Source: Rhodoferax sp. OV413 (lineage in GTDB: Bacteria; Pseudomonadota; Gammaproteobacteria; Burkholderiales; Burkholderiaceae_C). Taken from it: a DNA stretch of 6,823 nucleotides. The notes under the pieces were generated by a model. It made no database searches and was not told the DNA's origin. It saw nothing but the letters and a program-made list of their open reading frames with translations. The first letter of the stretch is position 1, and each line of letters begins with the position of its first letter. The position numbers were made by a program, and so were the translations under genes. Below are positions 4,548 to 6,823 of this stretch, piece by piece. The stretch spans positions 1 through 6,823 of the forward strand of contig CAMATS010000122.1 in assembly GCA_945861195.1 (NCBI GenBank), written 5' to 3'.

Positions 4548-6806
4548 ATGACATCTACATTCAAGAAATCTGCAAGCAAACAACACGGCATCCACAGAGG
4601 CGCCAACGAACTGCGTGTCAAATTTAACCAGGCTTTGGCACTGCATCAGTCCGGCCAATATGCCGACGCCGATTTGATCTATCAGGCCATCGTCCAGCGA
4701 GATCCCAAACATTTCGATGCGCTGCACATGTCTGGGGTAATCGCCCACCAGCGCGGCGACAGCAGGCTGGCGGCCAAGCTGATCAGTCGTGCGCTGGCTG
4801 TGAACCCCTGGAGCGCAGCGGCGCACAGCAACAAAGGTGCTGCCCAGCGCGCCCAAGGCCAGCACGCAGACGCACTGGCCAGCTTCGATCGGGCGATCGG
4901 GTTGTCGCCTGGGGATGCCATGGCACACATGAACCGTGGCCTGGTACTGCTCGATTTGCACCGGTATGAGGCAGCTCTGGCCAGTTCACTCACGGCGGTT
5001 TCAATCAAAGCCGACTATGCCGAAGCCCACTTGAACTGTGGCGTGGCTTTGGAAGCGTTGCGTCAGTTCGAGTCAGCACTTGAGAGTGCCGAGCGCTCGC
5101 TGCGCCTGGACCCGGCACAGGCCAAGGGCTGGAACAACCGTGGCAATGCGCTGCGGGCACTGCATCATCTCCACGAGGCCGAGCTCAGTTACCGGCAGGC
5201 GGTCGCCTTGAACCCCCACTACAGCGAGGCGCATTACAACTTGGGCAATGTGCTGGGCGACACGCTGCATCACCAGGCGGCTTTGGCGAGTTTTGACCAA
5301 GCGATTGCCCTCAACCCGGGGCTCGCAGACGCCCACTACGGGCGCGGACTCGAATTGATCGAGCTCAAACGTCAGGACCAGGCGCTGGCAAGTTTTGCCC
5401 AGGTCGCCACCCTCTGCCCCGAGTACCCCGAACTGCAGGGCATTGACCTGCTCACACGCCTGTCGATCGGCCAGTGGGACGGCTGCGATCAAGGCCTGCG
5501 GGAACTGTCAGAACGCCTAGACCGGGGCGAACTCGCCTGCGCGCCGCTGGTGGCGACTGTGGCGAGTGGATCACCTAAAACCCAGCAACAGGCCGCCAAG
5601 CTTTGGATTCAACACAAGTTTCCGCCGGTGTCCTGGCCCTTGCTAAAGCGGCCACAGCGCACTGGCTCAAAAATTCGGGTGGCCTATTTTTCTGCGGACT
5701 TCGGTGAGCACCCCGTCTCCTACCTCATGGCAGAGGTCTTTGAAACGCATGACCGCAGCCAATTCGAACTCTATGCTTTCGCCCTGGGGCCTCGCAAGGC
5801 CGACGGCATGACAGGTCGAATTGCTGCTAATTTTGATGCGTTTATCGAGGTTGGCCAGGCATCTGACCGCGAAATCGCCCAACACGCCCGACACCTGGCG
5901 ATTGACATCGCGGTCGATCTAGGCGGCCATACTTTGCATGGGCGAACCGGCGTTTTTGCCCAGCGCGCTGCGCCGATACAGCTGAGCTACATCGGCTACC
6001 TTGGCACCACGGGCGCCGCTTATTACGACTACCTTCTGGCTGACCACTGCCTGATCCCCGAGCAGCACCAGGCCCACTACTGCGAAAAAATTCTCTACCT
6101 GCCGAGCTACCAGGCGAACGACCGCCAGCGTGCCATTGCCGACCACCGCTTCACCCGATCAGAAATAGGCCTGCCGGCCACCGGGTTCGTTTACTGCTGT
6201 TTCAACAACAACTTCAAGATCTCACCGACCACCTTCGATGGCTGGATGCGCATCCTGGCGGCGGTTGAAGGCAGCGTCCTGATGCTGTACGCAGACAACC
6301 CGTTCGTCGCCGCCAACCTGAAAAAAGAGGCTGCGGCGCGCCAAATTGCGCCTGAACGACTCATTTTTGTCGGCCGCTTGCCCAGGCCGCTCTATCTGGC
6401 ACGCTACAGGGTCGCCGATCTGTTTCTTGACACGCTCCCCTACAACGCTGGCGCCACAGCCAGCGATGCGCTGTGGGCCGGCTTGCCCGTTTTGACCTGC
6501 CGGGGCGAGTCCTTCGCCAGCCGGATGGCCGCAAGCCTGCTCACAGCGATCGAACTGCCTGAACTGATCACCGAAAATCAGGCTGACTTTGAATCATTGG
6601 CCATTGAACTGGCGCAAGAACCGCAGCGCTTGCATGCCCTGCGAAATCGTCTGGCGGCCAATCGCCATCAGACACCTCTGTTTGACACCCTGGCCTTCAC
6701 TCGCAGCCTTGAATCGGGATTTGTCCAGATGCTGGAACGGCACTGGGCAGCATTGCCGCCCGAGCACATCCATGTCAAGCCGGCCAGACGGCCAGCAAGC
6801 AATTAG
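4548..6806 (+). CDS. TPR-repeat GT41 protein O-glycosyltransferase (OGT/SPINDLY-like)
   Basis: This 752-residue protein is predicted to transfer a sugar from a nucleotide sugar to Ser/Thr of protein targets in the cytoplasm; no signal peptide or membrane segment is visible. About eight TPR units span residues 22-292. A conserved position recurs every 34 residues at 93, 127, 161, 195, 229 and 263, with motifs such as EAHYNLGNVL. A linker leads to the catalytic region (about 375-735): RVAYFSADFGEHPVSYLM, DLGGHT, APIQLSYIGYLGTTGA, CFNNNFKISP and DALWAGLPVLT. By alignment from memory with human OGT, His388 matches His498, Lys557 matches Lys842 and Asp640 matches Asp925. The long intervening domain of animal OGT is absent, as in bacterial members. 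NAGAT stands where human OGT has NGHTT. The ATG at 4548 is kept because TPR 1 begins near residue 22, though the ribosome site is weak. The donor could be GlcNAc or fucose; the target is unknown. Confidence 0.9.
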   Translation: MTSTFKKSASKQHGIHRGANELRVKFNQALALHQSGQYADADLIYQAIVQRDPKHFDALHMSGVIAHQRGDSRLAAKLISRALAVNPWSAAAHSNKGAAQRAQGQHADALASFDRAIGLSPGDAMAHMNRGLVLLDLHRYEAALASSLTAVSIKADYAEAHLNCGVALEALRQFESALESAERSLRLDPAQAKGWNNRGNALRALHHLHEAELSYRQAVALNPHYSEAHYNLGNVLGDTLHHQAALASFDQAIALNPGLADAHYGRGLELIELKRQDQALASFAQVATLCPEYPELQGIDLLTRLSIGQWDGCDQGLRELSERLDRGELACAPLVATVASGSPKTQQQAAKLWIQHKFPPVSWPLLKRPQRTGSKIRVAYFSADFGEHPVSYLMAEVFETHDRSQFELYAFALGPRKADGMTGRIAANFDAFIEVGQASDREIAQHARHLAIDIAVDLGGHTLHGRTGVFAQRAAPIQLSYIGYLGTTGAAYYDYLLADHCLIPEQHQAHYCEKILYLPSYQANDRQRAIADHRFTRSEIGLPATGFVYCCFNNNFKISPTTFDGWMRILAAVEGSVLMLYADNPFVAANLKKEAAARQIAPERLIFVGRLPRPLYLARYRVADLFLDTLPYNAGATASDALWAGLPVLTCRGESFASRMAASLLTAIELPELITENQADFESLAIELAQEPQRLHALRNRLAANRHQTPLFDTLAFTRSLESGFVQMLERHWAALPPEHIHVKPARRPASN

Positions 6807-6823
6807 CCCACTGAATCGAGCCG

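Noticed and set aside
4548..5430. DNA-level tandem repeat under the TPR region
   Set aside because: The 34-residue periodicity is in the protein; the DNA copies are too diverged to be a nucleotide repeat array.

Overview
The window reads as chromosomal DNA of a betaproteobacterium of the order Burkholderiales, most likely Comamonadaceae-like (Rhodoferax/Polaromonas type). This rests on the gene order, on monofunctional HisB, on HisI starting as a separate gene, on the style of the HisC, HisH and HisF sequences, and on GC-rich codon use. The taxonomic call is inference from remembered family sequences, not from a search.

The left two thirds (1-4440) is a histidine biosynthesis cluster on the minus strand. 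In transcription order it is hisC, hisB, hisH, hisA, hisF, then the first 76 codons of hisI, cut by the left edge. The encoded steps run from phosphoribosyl-AMP hydrolysis (HisI), ProFAR isomerisation (HisA) and ring closure by the HisH-HisF glutaminase/cyclase pair, to dehydration (HisB) and transamination (HisC). hisC-hisB and hisB-hisH are coupled by 4-nt stop/start overlaps. hisH-hisA, hisA-hisF and hisF-hisI are separated by about 58, 163 and 97 nt. hisG, hisD and hisE are not in the window, and hisG/hisD do not lie directly upstream of hisC as they do in many relatives.

A 107-119 nt divergent spacer (about 4429-4547) separates hisC from the only plus-strand gene. It holds two small inverted repeats and a short minus-strand reading frame whose TGA overlaps the likely hisC ATG as ATGA. 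I see no convincing sigma-70 promoter for either direction.

The right third (4548-6806) is one large plus-strand gene. It encodes a 752-residue protein with about eight tetratricopeptide repeats and a C-terminal GT41 domain of the OGT/SPINDLY type, predicted to be a cytoplasmic protein O-glycosyltransferase. It has no obvious link to histidine synthesis. The last 17 bases hold nothing recognisable.

The his genes look intact and ordinary. The points worth a second look are the his-operon/glycosyltransferase junction, the unknown donor and target of the glycosyltransferase, and the structured or sORF-containing gaps inside the operon. I found no clear evidence of a wholly new system.
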